From: CBFGTV01 sp965652145
GTDB taxonomy: Bacteria > Bacillota > Clostridia > Peptostreptococcales > Natronincolaceae
NCBI GenBank assembly: GCA_965652145.1
Contig: CBFGTV010000020.1
Span: 1 to 49,925 of the forward strand
DNA length: 49,925 nucleotides
Reading direction: 5' to 3'
Position 1 is the first letter of the stretch. Each line of letters begins with the position of its first letter. The position numbers and the translations under genes were made by a program. Positions 7,902 through 17,127 of the stretch are shown piece by piece. The notes beneath the pieces were generated by a model that saw only the letters and a program-made list of their open reading frames with translations, did no database searches and was not told the DNA's origin.

Positions 7902-8912
7902 ATGAGACAATATCTGATTACCGGAGGAGCAGGCTTCATAGGTTCAAACTTTGTGCGGTATCTGTACCAGCATGAGGGAAAGGTTAAGGTAAGGGTTTTA
8001 GATAAGCTGACCTATTCAGGCAATCTGGATAATCTCGAGGAATTCATGAATAGAGAGGATTTTGAATTTATACATGGCGACATATGTGATCAGCAGGTCG
8101 TCAAAAAAGCCATGGAAGGGGTTAATGTGGTGGTCAACTTTGCTGCTGAGGTGGCGGTGGATCGTTCCATTCAGGACCAGCAATCCTTTTTAAAGACCGA
8201 TGTGCTGGGGGTTCATGTTTTGTTGGAAAATGCCCTGGCCAATCGTGGCGGCCTGGAGCGCTTTATTCAAATCTCCACCGATGAGGTATATGGCCAAATC
8301 CTGACCGGTAGCTTCAATGAGGCCTCAGAGCTGAAGCCCCGTAACCCCTATTCTGCCTCAAAGGCCGGGGGAGAAAGGCTTGCCTATAGCTACTTTGCCA
8401 CCTATGATTTGCCGGTTATCATTACCCGGGCCTCCAACAACTATGGGCCCTGGGCCTACCCCGAGAAGGTGATTCCCCTCTTTATCACCAATCTGCTGGA
8501 GGGGCTTCAGGTTCCCCTCTACGGCTCTGGCAGCCAAATCAGAGATTGGCTTTATGTGGATGATCACTGCAGTGCCATTTACCATTTAATTCAGTATGGG
8601 GAAAATGGTGAGGTCTATAATGTTGGGGCCGATCAAGAATATACAAACCTGGAACTGACCCATATGATTTTAGAATACCTTGGAAAAGGGCCCGAGGCAA
8701 TTAAGTATGTGGCCGACCGGCCAGGCCATGACTTCCGGTACAGCCTTGACACGTCCAAGCTAAAGGCCACCGGGTGGCGCCCTGAATATGATTTGAAAAA
8801 AGGGTTAAGGAAAACCGTCGATTGGTATGTGGCTAATACCGACTATTGGAAAAAGCTCAAGGAAAAGTTGGATAAACGATACATACACGGCTTCTGGGGT
8901 AGCAAAGCATAA
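7902..8912 (+). CDS. rmlB: dTDP-glucose 4,6-dehydratase
   Basis: A 336-aa extended short-chain dehydrogenase. Residues 4-14 carry the NAD motif TGGAGFIGSNF. ISTDEVYGQ supplies the catalytic Thr-Asp-Glu set and NPYSASKAGGERL the YxxxK pair, all diagnostic of RmlB. It converts dTDP-glucose to dTDP-4-keto-6-deoxyglucose in the cytoplasm. It is followed directly by rmlA, so the operon makes its own activated deoxysugar. Genes for 3,5-epimerase (RmlC) and RmlD are not seen nearby, although a divergent epimerase/reductase sits at 17780. The NDP specificity is inferred from the rmlA neighbour. Confidence 0.9.
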   Translation: MRQYLITGGAGFIGSNFVRYLYQHEGKVKVRVLDKLTYSGNLDNLEEFMNREDFEFIHGDICDQQVVKKAMEGVNVVVNFAAEVAVDRSIQDQQSFLKTDVLGVHVLLENALANRGGLERFIQISTDEVYGQILTGSFNEASELKPRNPYSASKAGGERLAYSYFATYDLPVIITRASNNYGPWAYPEKVIPLFITNLLEGLQVPLYGSGSQIRDWLYVDDHCSAIYHLIQYGENGEVYNVGADQEYTNLELTHMILEYLGKGPEAIKYVADRPGHDFRYSLDTSKLKATGWRPEYDLKKGLRKTVDWYVANTDYWKKLKEKLDKRYIHGFWGSKA

Positions 8913-8945
8913 TTCAAACTTAAAAATACAAGTGAGGTGTTATCT

Positions 8946-9719
8946 ATGCGGGGTGTAATTTTAGCAGGGGGGCATGGTAAGCGGCTTCATCCTTTAACCC
9001 TGGTGACCAATAAGCATCTGTTGCCGGTCTATAAAAAGCCAATGATCTATTACCCCATTGAAACCTTGGTAAAGATCGGAATACAGGATATTTTAATTGT
9101 AACCTCGGGGGAATACTTGGGCCACTTTTTCAGGCTGCTGCAGACTGGAAAGGAATGGGGGGTAAAAATTCATTATGCCATTCAGGAGGGAAATGAAGGA
9201 ACCGGTGCCGCCCTTCTATGTGCAGAGGAGTTTGTAAAGGACGATAACTTTGTTGTGGTTCTGGGAGATAATATTGTGGTTGAAAATATCAAGGGCTTTG
9301 TGGATGATTTTGAAATCGAGCAAGAGGAGTTTCAGGCCAAAACCTTGATTACCAGGGTTGATAATCCCTGTAAGTATGGCGTGGTAGAATTTAAAGGGAA
9401 AAAAATCACCCGGCTGGTGGAAAAGCCCGAGGTACCCTTTTCTAATTATGTCAATACAGGGCTTTGGATCTTTAAGCCGGAGGTTTTTTCACTGCTGTGG
9501 CAATTAAAGAAAAGCACCAGAAATGAATATGAAACCACCGATGTATTAAATCTTTATGCCCAACGGGGGGAGCTTACCTATGGCATGCTTCAATCAAAAT
9601 GGACCGATGCCGGAACCTTTGAGCAGCTTTACCAGGCAACGATTCTGATGAGGGAGCTTGAGGAATTAGAACAGCAGGAAAAGGAGGAGAAAATCCTTGA
9701 AGAAAATAATGTTTGTTAA
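8946..9719 (+). CDS. rmlA: Glucose-1-phosphate thymidylyltransferase-like nucleotidyltransferase
   Basis: A 257-aa nucleotidyltransferase with the glycine-rich activation loop GVILAGGHGKRLHPLT (residues 3-18), NKHLLPVYKKPMIYYPIETL, a VVLGDNIVV metal-binding segment and the sugar-site motif EKPEVPFSNYVNTGLW. These match RmlA, which makes dTDP-glucose from glucose-1-phosphate and dTTP; the loop has HGK where RmlA usually has SGT. It is slightly shorter than long-form RmlA. ATG 8946 is chosen because AGTGAGGTG stands 6-8 bases before it; the in-frame GTG 8937 lies within that site. The 3' end overlaps the glycosyltransferase by 23 bases. Confidence 0.87.
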   Translation: MRGVILAGGHGKRLHPLTLVTNKHLLPVYKKPMIYYPIETLVKIGIQDILIVTSGEYLGHFFRLLQTGKEWGVKIHYAIQEGNEGTGAALLCAEEFVKDDNFVVVLGDNIVVENIKGFVDDFEIEQEEFQAKTLITRVDNPCKYGVVEFKGKKITRLVEKPEVPFSNYVNTGLWIFKPEVFSLLWQLKKSTRNEYETTDVLNLYAQRGELTYGMLQSKWTDAGTFEQLYQATILMRELEELEQQEKEEKILEENNVC

Positions 9720-10923
9720 TTTTCCTGCCTCTGGCCATGTTAACCCCCAGTTAAATATGTGCAGGGAGCTGGCCAAAAAAGAAGTTCAATTAATATATTA
9801 CACCTTTGATGATTATTTCCCTAAATTTAAAGGAATTGACAATATTCAGCTGAAGCCATACCCCAGGGAGTTTAAAGACTATTATTATCAGCTGGCAGAG
9901 GATAAACGACTCCATGAATTCATCGCCTTTATTTATGTATTTTATACCTTAACAGAAAAAATACTGCCCTTTTTTATGGAGGAGGTGGAGCGGGAGCAGC
10001 CAGATTTGATATTGTGTGACAGTCTGGCCATTTGGGGTAAAATTGCCGCCAGAACCTATGACATTCCCATGGCCTATTTTTTCTCGTCATTGATGGGAGA
10101 TTCCGTTGTGATCAAAAAATCACCCTCCTTTGCATTGGGGCTCTTAAAAAGTGCCCTGCTGCATTTTCCCTATGTCTTAAAGTTCCAGCGAATTAGAAGG
10201 CGTATTGAAGCCCAGTATGGGGCCGTTACCGACAAGCCCCAGGAAATAATGGCCCATCAGGGTAAATTTTCAATTGTTATGACCTCCAGGGAATTTCATC
10301 CCGGCGGTCAGGAATATGGTGAAAATGTAAAATTTATTGGGCCCAGTTATCGGGAAGACAGTGAAATTCCAGAAAATAAAAATAAGATATTCATCAGCCT
10401 CGGCACCATTGCCTTCAGCGATACCTTCTGGGATGATTGCATCGAAGCCACCAGGGGCTTAGGCTATGAGGTGGTAATTTCCTTTGGGGGAGCCAAAAAC
10501 AATAAAATCAGCTATGATAGGGTTCCAGACCATGTGAAAATCTATGACAATCTCAGCCTTGAGGATTATCGAAGGGTATTGAAGGAATCGGCCCTTTTCA
10601 TTTCCCATGGGGGATTTAACAGTATTAGTGATGCCATTTTATACAAGACCCCTTTACTGGTTTGCCCCTTGACGGCGGAGCAGGTCAGCAATGGGAAGCT
10701 GGTGGAGCAATGTCAATGCGGAACGGTGTATGTACAGAAAAAAATCAATGTTGAAAGGCTTCGGAGGAAAATTATTCAGGTGCTGCAAAATGAAGAAATG
10801 AAAGCAGGCCTTGATCGATATAGACAATCCTTTTTAAATGCCATGGGCTACGAAAAAGCGGTGGAGGCACTAAATGATGAATTTAGATTATTCCCATCCA
10901 GGGTCAATGAAGAACACAGTTAA
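9697..10923 (+). CDS. GT1-family (macrolide-type) glycosyltransferase
   Basis: A 408-aa GT-B glycosyltransferase of the MGT/UGT type. The N-terminus MFVNFPASGHVNPQLN carries the acceptor-side histidine, and the C-terminal donor-binding signature is FISHGGFNSISDAILYKTP followed by LLVCPLTAEQ. Family members transfer a sugar from an NDP-sugar to a hydrophobic hydroxyl (macrolides, lipids, polyketides). It probably glycosylates the cluster's acyl product with the sugar made by RmlA/RmlB. The start is TTG 9697: AAGGAGGAG ends 8 bases upstream, and it encodes MKKIMFVN. ATG 9709 is an alternative. No transmembrane segment is seen, so it acts at the cytoplasmic side. Confidence 0.88.
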   Translation: MKKIMFVNFPASGHVNPQLNMCRELAKKEVQLIYYTFDDYFPKFKGIDNIQLKPYPREFKDYYYQLAEDKRLHEFIAFIYVFYTLTEKILPFFMEEVEREQPDLILCDSLAIWGKIAARTYDIPMAYFFSSLMGDSVVIKKSPSFALGLLKSALLHFPYVLKFQRIRRRIEAQYGAVTDKPQEIMAHQGKFSIVMTSREFHPGGQEYGENVKFIGPSYREDSEIPENKNKIFISLGTIAFSDTFWDDCIEATRGLGYEVVISFGGAKNNKISYDRVPDHVKIYDNLSLEDYRRVLKESALFISHGGFNSISDAILYKTPLLVCPLTAEQVSNGKLVEQCQCGTVYVQKKINVERLRRKIIQVLQNEEMKAGLDRYRQSFLNAMGYEKAVEALNDEFRLFPSRVNEEHS

Positions 10924-11596
10924 AATTCTACTGGAAAAAGCAGTTTATTTAGAAAAGCAGCAGGCCTGGCTGATTAATCTAAAGGATTTTATGGGGCAGC
11001 ACGATCAACTGGGCCAATATCTTACTCCCCAGGAGCGTGCTAAATATGAGAAAATCAACACAAGGGACGGAAGGCAACGTTATGGCCTGCGTAGGGCCTT
11101 AACAAGGATTCTATTGGCTCATATTTTGAAACGAAAGCCTTCGGAGGTCAGCTATGGCTATACCCGTTATGGAAAGCCCTATTTAATTGGTGAGGAAGGC
11201 CTTCGATTTAACCTATCCCATTCAAAGGAGTATTTGTTGATTGGGGTAGCCGAAAATGCAGAAATTGGTGTAGATATTGAGAAGATCAATGAAGGCCTTA
11301 ACCATGAAGCATTGATGGGGGCGGTATTTTCCACCAATGAGAGGAGGCAGTACCTATCCATTGAAAAAGAATGCCGACTAGAGGCCTTTTACCGGGTATG
11401 GGTACAGAAGGAGGCCATTAGTAAGGCCATAGGTCTGGGCCTTTCGATTGGCTTTCCCAATTTCAGTGTAAGGATTGACCCCACTGCTTCTGAAGAAGAA
11501 TATAGCATTAAAATAGAGGGGCAAAAATATCCTGTTAAGATAAAGGTAAAAAACAATCGAGATTATATTATGGCCACAGCATTGATACAGCAATAG
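10874..11596 (+). CDS. Sfp-type 4'-phosphopantetheinyl transferase
   Basis: A 240-aa protein with the Sfp-family signatures YGKPYL, RFNLSHSKEY, IGVDIEKI (Mg2+ site) and the later WVQKEAISKAIGLGLSI corresponding to WxxKEaxxKaxGxGL. It transfers the phosphopantetheine arm from CoA to a carrier protein, and the substrate is very likely the ACP at 239-547. The frame starts with tandem ATGs at 10874, 6 bases after GGAGG, which gives a 50-base overlap with the glycosyltransferase. ATG 10907 is a shorter alternative with a poorer ribosome site. An Sfp-type enzyme inside the operon supports a specialised carrier-protein pathway. Confidence 0.92.
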   Translation: MMNLDYSHPGSMKNTVKILLEKAVYLEKQQAWLINLKDFMGQHDQLGQYLTPQERAKYEKINTRDGRQRYGLRRALTRILLAHILKRKPSEVSYGYTRYGKPYLIGEEGLRFNLSHSKEYLLIGVAENAEIGVDIEKINEGLNHEALMGAVFSTNERRQYLSIEKECRLEAFYRVWVQKEAISKAIGLGLSIGFPNFSVRIDPTASEEEYSIKIEGQKYPVKIKVKNNRDYIMATALIQQ

Positions 11597-11646
11597 CTTA
11601 AAATAGTCATCATCAGATTGGCATTAGGCTAAGTAAGGGGGTAAAT

Positions 11647-14586
11647 ATGTTATATCTAAAATTAATCATTAGGGGAATTACAAGACATAAAAAAAGGGGT
11701 ATCAAGTTTTTTATACTGCTTGCGGTTTGCTTTATGATGGCCATATTGAGCTTGAGCTTTCAGGATAGCTTTTATGAGGAATATGTTCAATTGGGAATCG
11801 ATGCCCGGAATGCTCATATTAATATCTATTCTCCCGATTCAGTATGGCTGAAGGACTCCTTTACCTCAATACAAAAGGAAGGCTTGACCCTGCTGACAAT
11901 TGACGATGAATTCAATCAGTATGTCAACACCCTACCAGAGGTAGAATTGGGCACCCCCATCATAGAGACGGGAGGGATATTTTATACCCTGGAGGGAAAA
12001 ATTCAGTCGGGAGGAACCGTTACTGGGGTTAGGGGAAGGGATTTTAATAAAATTTTCCCGGGAATTGTTACCATTGAGGGCAGGGGAGACTTAATTCCAG
12101 CTCCGGGTTCGACCTCGGTACCCTTTCTAAGGTGGGCCCTGCAAAGGAATGAAATCATACAAAACCTTGATCAATTTACCCAAGATGATTTTAAGGTCGC
12201 CGGGCAAGAATTTGAGAATTTTAAGGAGCAGGTAGTCAGGGATTTTCCCGAAATATTTCAAAATCAAGGCTATTCCGGGGAGTCAGGCACCGAAGCCTTT
12301 CTCCAGGCTCTGAATCAGGGGCTTTCCAAACCGCAGCTGTACTTGGAAATACCCCAGCAGTACACCGAGGGCAATCAGTTTCATCTACTATATGTTATTG
12401 AACAATTACAAACCCTTAGCTTTAATGAAGAGGCAGAATTAAAGAATTGGAATAAAAGATTGATTCAGGCCCTGTATTCCGATGAAATTTCCGAGGTACC
12501 CGAGGCAATTGCCCTGAATAAGCCCATGGGTCTTTTTGTTGAGTCTACCGACGATACAAGGCCCCCCACCTTGATACCGATTGAATTTGTAGGATATGTT
12601 GAGGGAATTCCAGAGTTTTATGGTTATAACTTCATTGAATTAGAGGTGCTGCAACAGTATTTGGATGTAAGCCCAGATGATTGCACAGCCTATCTGATTC
12701 GACTTTATGACGAGGCAAATATCCCCCAGGTAATCGCCAAGCTTGAAGCCTATATAGCAGAACGGGGCTTGGATTATCAAGTGGTGGATTACAAATACAT
12801 AGGAAACAAAACCCATATGCCCATTGCCATTGGGGTATCGGTGGTTTTTAGGGTATTGGTACTATTGTTTCTAATCATATCAGTATTCTTCGTATCCTAT
12901 ATTGTCACCATTTCATTAATTAGAAGACGTAAGGAGATGGGTACGGTCATCACCCTGGGAATGAGTCCCCTGGAAAACATAATGGTGATTTTAGGAGAAA
13001 ATCTCCTGACCATGACAGTGGCGTGGCTTGCGGCCACGGTTCCCATGGCCTTTTTATTACATTACCTTTCAAATAATGGGCTGGGGGGAATTGTGTTCTT
13101 TCCCCAGGGTAAGCTGTATTTTATTTTCAAGGCCAGCTATTTTATTCAGGCCTATCTGTTAATTGTCATACCGGGGCTTCTGGCCTCCCTGGTACCTATT
13201 ACCAGGCTTAGGAATGTAAGCATTGTATCCCTTTTAAAGGGTGAACTGAGTAAAAGAAAGAAAGAGAGCAGCAAAGCCCTCAAGGAAGGCCCCCTAAAAC
13301 AGGTAAATAATCAATTTTCACTAATGTTTAAGCTGGGGCTGAGGAATGTCTTTGCCAACCGAAGAAGGAATACCATTATCTTTGCCATTTTTACCTCCGT
13401 CAGCACCATTCTATATTTGTTTCTGGCCTTTGGCGACGGTGGGGTATCGAATTTTAGAAATGGCTTTCAGGCCCTGGATAATCCCAGGTCTCAAATTGTT
13501 GCCACCCAAAAGGGCTATGCCGATTTACGCAGAATTAATGCCAATTCCGAGGATTTAAAGGAAATGACCGTTACAAACCACGAAGCCCTTCGGGAAGCCA
13601 TGCTTGATTTAGATTATGTTGAATCGGTCTATGCCAAAACCATTCCCGTAGTGCTGGATCTGTATCTAAATGACTTTCGCTTTAAGGATCTGAGCATCAG
13701 GGGAGTAGATGCCAGTATGCTGCCCTATCTGAAGGACAGGCTGGAGATCGTAGAGGGCCGTATGATCACACCGGAGGATAAAAATGTACTGCTGCTGAAC
13801 ATTGCTAATAAAGAGGAGCTAAAGGCCGGTGTGGGGGATGAAATAACGGTTTTAGGCAGTGATCTATTTAATCATGTCGTTTCGGAGGATTTTAAAATCA
13901 TAGGCTATTATCGGCCTAAAATCGACAATCCCTTTTTCACCACCCTGGTCTTTGCCGATTTAATGGGCTATAACGGGGTTTCAGGCTATACTGCGGATGA
14001 GGTGAAATTTTTAAACATTGATTTAAAGCGGGGCCAATCGGTGGACAGTCGAGTAAAGGATTTAAATTTTTGGGCCGATGCCAACCATTTAGATATTGAA
14101 TTCAATGCTTTTAATGATATTTATGTGCAGGATGATCAGCTCTATGGCACCGGCAGAACGATGATTTCGGCCCTGACCTATTTGGTTATTTTCTTCGTGA
14201 TGATTGGGATCATTAACATGATTTTAATCAATTTATTCGACCGAAGAAAGGAAATTGGTACCTATTATTGTATAGGAGCGGAAAAATCATTGCTGATTGG
14301 CATCTATACAGCTGAAATATTAATGATTAATGTAGTATCCACCATCACGGGAATTCTGCTGGGCTTTGGTATACAGCAGTTGATCAATAGCCTGAAAATA
14401 TCCTCCACCAATCCTGGGGTACAATTGGCCTTTGGGGGAAGCACCTTTTACATGCAGTTTAATTTCTCTACAGCACTAACCCTTTTATTGAGTGTCGTAC
14501 TCATTACGCTGCTGATCTCATTGGTATCCTTAAGGTCTTCCTTAAAGGTTTCGCCCATAGCGGCACTTCAGGAAATTGAAGAATAG
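11647..14586 (+). CDS. ABC transporter permease with two FtsX-like halves
   Basis: A 979-aa membrane protein built as a duplicated FtsX/LolC-type permease. The first half has a membrane segment near 20-38, a large extracytoplasmic domain, then three segments near 395-425, 445-475 and 500-520 with the cytoplasmic IRRRKEMGTVITLGMS loop. The second half has a segment near 575-595, another large outer domain, then segments near 840-862, 880-905 and 945-965 with FDRRKEIGTYYCIGAE. MacB/LolCDE-type permeases extract or move lipophilic molecules mechanically and do not use a translocation pore. With the next two genes it forms an export module that could release the glycosylated product from the membrane. 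Confidence 0.85.
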   Translation: MLYLKLIIRGITRHKKRGIKFFILLAVCFMMAILSLSFQDSFYEEYVQLGIDARNAHINIYSPDSVWLKDSFTSIQKEGLTLLTIDDEFNQYVNTLPEVELGTPIIETGGIFYTLEGKIQSGGTVTGVRGRDFNKIFPGIVTIEGRGDLIPAPGSTSVPFLRWALQRNEIIQNLDQFTQDDFKVAGQEFENFKEQVVRDFPEIFQNQGYSGESGTEAFLQALNQGLSKPQLYLEIPQQYTEGNQFHLLYVIEQLQTLSFNEEAELKNWNKRLIQALYSDEISEVPEAIALNKPMGLFVESTDDTRPPTLIPIEFVGYVEGIPEFYGYNFIELEVLQQYLDVSPDDCTAYLIRLYDEANIPQVIAKLEAYIAERGLDYQVVDYKYIGNKTHMPIAIGVSVVFRVLVLLFLIISVFFVSYIVTISLIRRRKEMGTVITLGMSPLENIMVILGENLLTMTVAWLAATVPMAFLLHYLSNNGLGGIVFFPQGKLYFIFKASYFIQAYLLIVIPGLLASLVPITRLRNVSIVSLLKGELSKRKKESSKALKEGPLKQVNNQFSLMFKLGLRNVFANRRRNTIIFAIFTSVSTILYLFLAFGDGGVSNFRNGFQALDNPRSQIVATQKGYADLRRINANSEDLKEMTVTNHEALREAMLDLDYVESVYAKTIPVVLDLYLNDFRFKDLSIRGVDASMLPYLKDRLEIVEGRMITPEDKNVLLLNIANKEELKAGVGDEITVLGSDLFNHVVSEDFKIIGYYRPKIDNPFFTTLVFADLMGYNGVSGYTADEVKFLNIDLKRGQSVDSRVKDLNFWADANHLDIEFNAFNDIYVQDDQLYGTGRTMISALTYLVIFFVMIGIINMILINLFDRRKEIGTYYCIGAEKSLLIGIYTAEILMINVVSTITGILLGFGIQQLINSLKISSTNPGVQLAFGGSTFYMQFNFSTALTLLLSVVLITLLISLVSLRSSLKVSPIAALQEIEE

Positions 14587-14607
14587 ATTTTTGGAGGAGG
14601 TGTTAAG

Positions 14608-15420
14608 ATGAAAACAACCATTCGAGTATTCCTTTGTCTGATCTCTATGTTATTGATCAGTGTCTGGGCGGTGGCCCAGCCCCTAAGCATTACCCCAAAG
14701 GAAGGAGCTCAAGAGGCTGAAGCGAACCCCGGGCAAGACCAGGAGGTATCGGAAATACTAAAGGAAATGGACCGAAGAATGAACCCCAATGCCCTGCTTC
14801 AGGTTGAAATGGAGGTAATTGATCAAGATAAAAGGGATACCTATTTAATTAATATGAAGGCCAAGGATAACAACCAGTACCTTCTACTGCGCTATTTATC
14901 ACCTTCCCGATGGGTTAACACCGATATTTTAATGCTGAAGGAGGATATCTGGATCTATGACCGCAGCTCAGACCGATTTATGCAGGTACCTTCCAGCATG
15001 GCCTTTGGCGGAACGGATATTGCCCATGGTGATATGATGAGGTTAAATATTTCCAATCACTATGAAGGCCAGATTATTGACAGGGATCAGGAAACCTGGA
15101 CAATAGCCCTTACTTCCACCAGCAGATCGGTGCCATACCATGGAATTGAAATGAAAATTAATAAAGAGGGGTATTATCCCATCTATGCTAAATTGTTTTC
15201 AAAAACCCAAAAGCACATTAAAACGGTGGAGTATGACCAGGTGACGGAAGTTAATGGATATGAAAAGCCGATGCGATACACCTTTTTTTCACCCTATGAG
15301 CCTGGAAAGTACAGTGTTATTACTATATTAAAGGAAGAACTGATAGAATACCCTGATGACATTTTTAATATATGGGCTGTAAGGGAAGGGCTTGACGAAA
15401 AATTTGAGGGAAAAGACTGA
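14608..15420 (+). CDS. LolA-like outer-membrane-lipoprotein-sorting-type protein (secreted)
   Basis: A 270-aa protein with a signal peptide (MKTTIRVFLCLISMLLISVW, likely cut after AVA or AQP near residue 25; no lipobox Cys). The mature part has the LolA-like beta pattern: YLINMKAKDNNQYLLLRYLS, ILMLKEDIWIYDRSSDRFMQV and the conserved SMAFGGTDIAHGDMMRL. Proteins of this family bind acyl chains in an open beta-barrel and carry hydrophobic cargo across the space outside the membrane. It sits between permease and ATPase genes, mirroring a LolCDE-LolA arrangement. GGAGGAGG precedes ATG 14608. A lipid carrier role outside the membrane is inferred. Confidence 0.75.
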   Translation: MKTTIRVFLCLISMLLISVWAVAQPLSITPKEGAQEAEANPGQDQEVSEILKEMDRRMNPNALLQVEMEVIDQDKRDTYLINMKAKDNNQYLLLRYLSPSRWVNTDILMLKEDIWIYDRSSDRFMQVPSSMAFGGTDIAHGDMMRLNISNHYEGQIIDRDQETWTIALTSTSRSVPYHGIEMKINKEGYYPIYAKLFSKTQKHIKTVEYDQVTEVNGYEKPMRYTFFSPYEPGKYSVITILKEELIEYPDDIFNIWAVREGLDEKFEGKD

Positions 15421-15438
15421 TAAAAGGAAGGGTGGCCA

Positions 15439-16124
15439 ATGAATATAATCAAGACTATAAAGTTAAGTAAACAATATGAGATGGGTAAGAACCTAGTGAA
15501 TGCTTTAAATGATGTAAACCTTGAGAATATATATGTGTAGCCGGGCCCTCAGGATCAGGGAAATCAACCTTTTTAAATCTATTGGGGTTGATTGACACCC
15601 CCACCTCGGGTGAAATCATATTTAGCGGAAAAAACGTATCTCAGTTAAAAAGTAAGGAATTACATCGTTTTCGTAAGGAACGGATTGCCTTTATATTTCA
15701 AAACTTTAACCTGATACCGATATTATCCGCCTATGAAAATATTGATTTTCCTATGCTGATCAATAAGGTGCCCAAGGAGGAACGAAGACGCAGAATTGAG
15801 GAACTGGCAGAAGCGGTGGGAATCAAGCAGTACCTGGAGCATCGACCCGACGAGCTGTCAGGTGGCCAGCAGCAGCGGGTGGCTATTGCCCGAGCCCTGG
15901 TAACCAAGCCCGAGGTGGTACTGGCCGATGAACCAACGGCTAATTTAGATACGGCCAATACCAATAACATTTTAAGTCTTTTAAAGGAGCTTCAAAGGCA
16001 TGAAAAGACCACCTTTATTATTGCAACCCATGACCCCGATATTATGAAGCAGGCAGATCGACTAATTAAAATTCGAGACGGAAGGGTGGCTGATGAAGGC
16101 AGCGGAAGCTATGAAAGGCCCTAA
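15439..16124 (+). pseudogene. LolD/MacB-type ABC ATPase interrupted by a frameshift before Walker A
   Basis: Translation from ATG 15439 gives MNIIKTIKLSKQYEMG to ALNDVNLENIYV and stops at TAG 15538-15540 after 33 codons. The ATPase continues in another frame: from about 15525 the codons read EYICVAGPSGSGKST (Walker A, 15543-15570), then LSGGQQQRVAIARAL and VVLADEPTANLDT, ending at 16124. Homologues have about four more residues between NLE and EYI, so a net loss of about 13 bases is inferred. No ATG or GTG start lies in frame before Walker A, only TTG codons after it. Either the ATPase is lost, or this is an assembly error, or frameshifting rescues it. All other genes of the module look intact. 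Confidence 0.8.
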
Positions 16125-16150
16125 AAGAACCAAGGAGAGGGGGAAAACTC

Positions 16151-17080
16151 ATGGATTATCGATTAATTACAGCTGTGTGGGAAAAGGAGCAATTTATTGA
16201 ATCCTGGGAGGCCGCCTTTGGCCAGAAACTGCCGAGGGAAATGGCCCGCTGGCTGTTCCTTCACCCAGAAAATATTATGTACGGTGTTTTTGACGGGCGA
16301 CAATTGGCTGCCGGCTATTGTCTGTTAAACCAAAGGATGCTGGTTCATGGCAGGGTTCAAAAAGGAGCCTTGTGTAACAATGTATTTGTTCATCCTGATT
16401 ATCAGGGGCAAAGGCTTTTTACACTATTGGGTCAATTTGCCCTAAAGGAGGCCGCAGCCCAGGGGATTACCATGGCCATTGGTATTCCTAACAAAAATGC
16501 GGTACCGGGCCATAAAAAGGTAGGCTGGACCTTCCTGAATGAAATTAATTTTCTAGAAAAGAAAATACTGGCCCGGTCAAAGGGTAGGCTGCCGGAAAAG
16601 GTCTGTCCCTTAACAAAGGAAAATTATCCTCAATATAGGAAAAAACTCGAAGAATTATCCTATCGTCTGGCTGAAAAACGATCCTTTTCAGTTATTAAAG
16701 ATCAAGCTTTTTTTCAATGGCGGTATCTTGAAAAGCCGCTGGTAGACTACAAAATATTGATGTATTTAGAGGAAGATGAGCCCCAGGGCTATGTTGTGTA
16801 CAAATATTATGCACCGATGGCCAGGCTCCACATTGTAGATTTAGAGGCAAGTAACAAGACAGTATTCAATTCATTACTGGAGGTGGCCGATACCCTTGAG
16901 GCTCCCTTTGAGCTGATTAATGTATGGGGGTCAAGTATTGATCGTGACAAATTTTTAGAGAAGGGCTTTACAGAAAGTAAGGAAACCAACCACCTAATTG
17001 CTATTCAGCCCCAAACCAGAGAGGATGTTGATTTAGGCGGGGCCATTCATATTGTATTGGGAGATAACGAGGTTTTTTAA
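16151..17080 (+). CDS. GNAT-family N-acetyltransferase
   Basis: A 309-aa protein with a GNAT fold in its first half: CNNVFVHPDYQGQRLFTLLG (residues about 76-95) contains the strand-4 segment and the Q/RxxGxG/A-like pyrophosphate-binding loop (here YQGQRLF), followed by GIPNKNAVPGHKKVGW. The C-terminal half has another GNAT-like or substrate-binding region. It would acylate an amine or hydroxyl using acetyl-CoA or acyl-CoA. It stands next to the PIG-L deacetylase and the epimerase, so acylation of an aminosugar is a reasonable guess; the substrate is unknown. GGAGAGGGGG precedes ATG 16151. Confidence 0.75.
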   Translation: MDYRLITAVWEKEQFIESWEAAFGQKLPREMARWLFLHPENIMYGVFDGRQLAAGYCLLNQRMLVHGRVQKGALCNNVFVHPDYQGQRLFTLLGQFALKEAAAQGITMAIGIPNKNAVPGHKKVGWTFLNEINFLEKKILARSKGRLPEKVCPLTKENYPQYRKKLEELSYRLAEKRSFSVIKDQAFFQWRYLEKPLVDYKILMYLEEDEPQGYVVYKYYAPMARLHIVDLEASNKTVFNSLLEVADTLEAPFELINVWGSSIDRDKFLEKGFTESKETNHLIAIQPQTREDVDLGGAIHIVLGDNEVF

Positions 17081-17127
17081 TACATAAAAAAGGATGAGAA
17101 TGAACTGAGAAAGGAATGGAACCGATT

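Noticed and set aside
15582..16124. Short ABC protein starting at TTG 15582 as a genuine gene
   Set aside because: It would lack Walker A, which lies just upstream in the same frame. It is better explained as the 3' part of a frameshifted ATPase gene.
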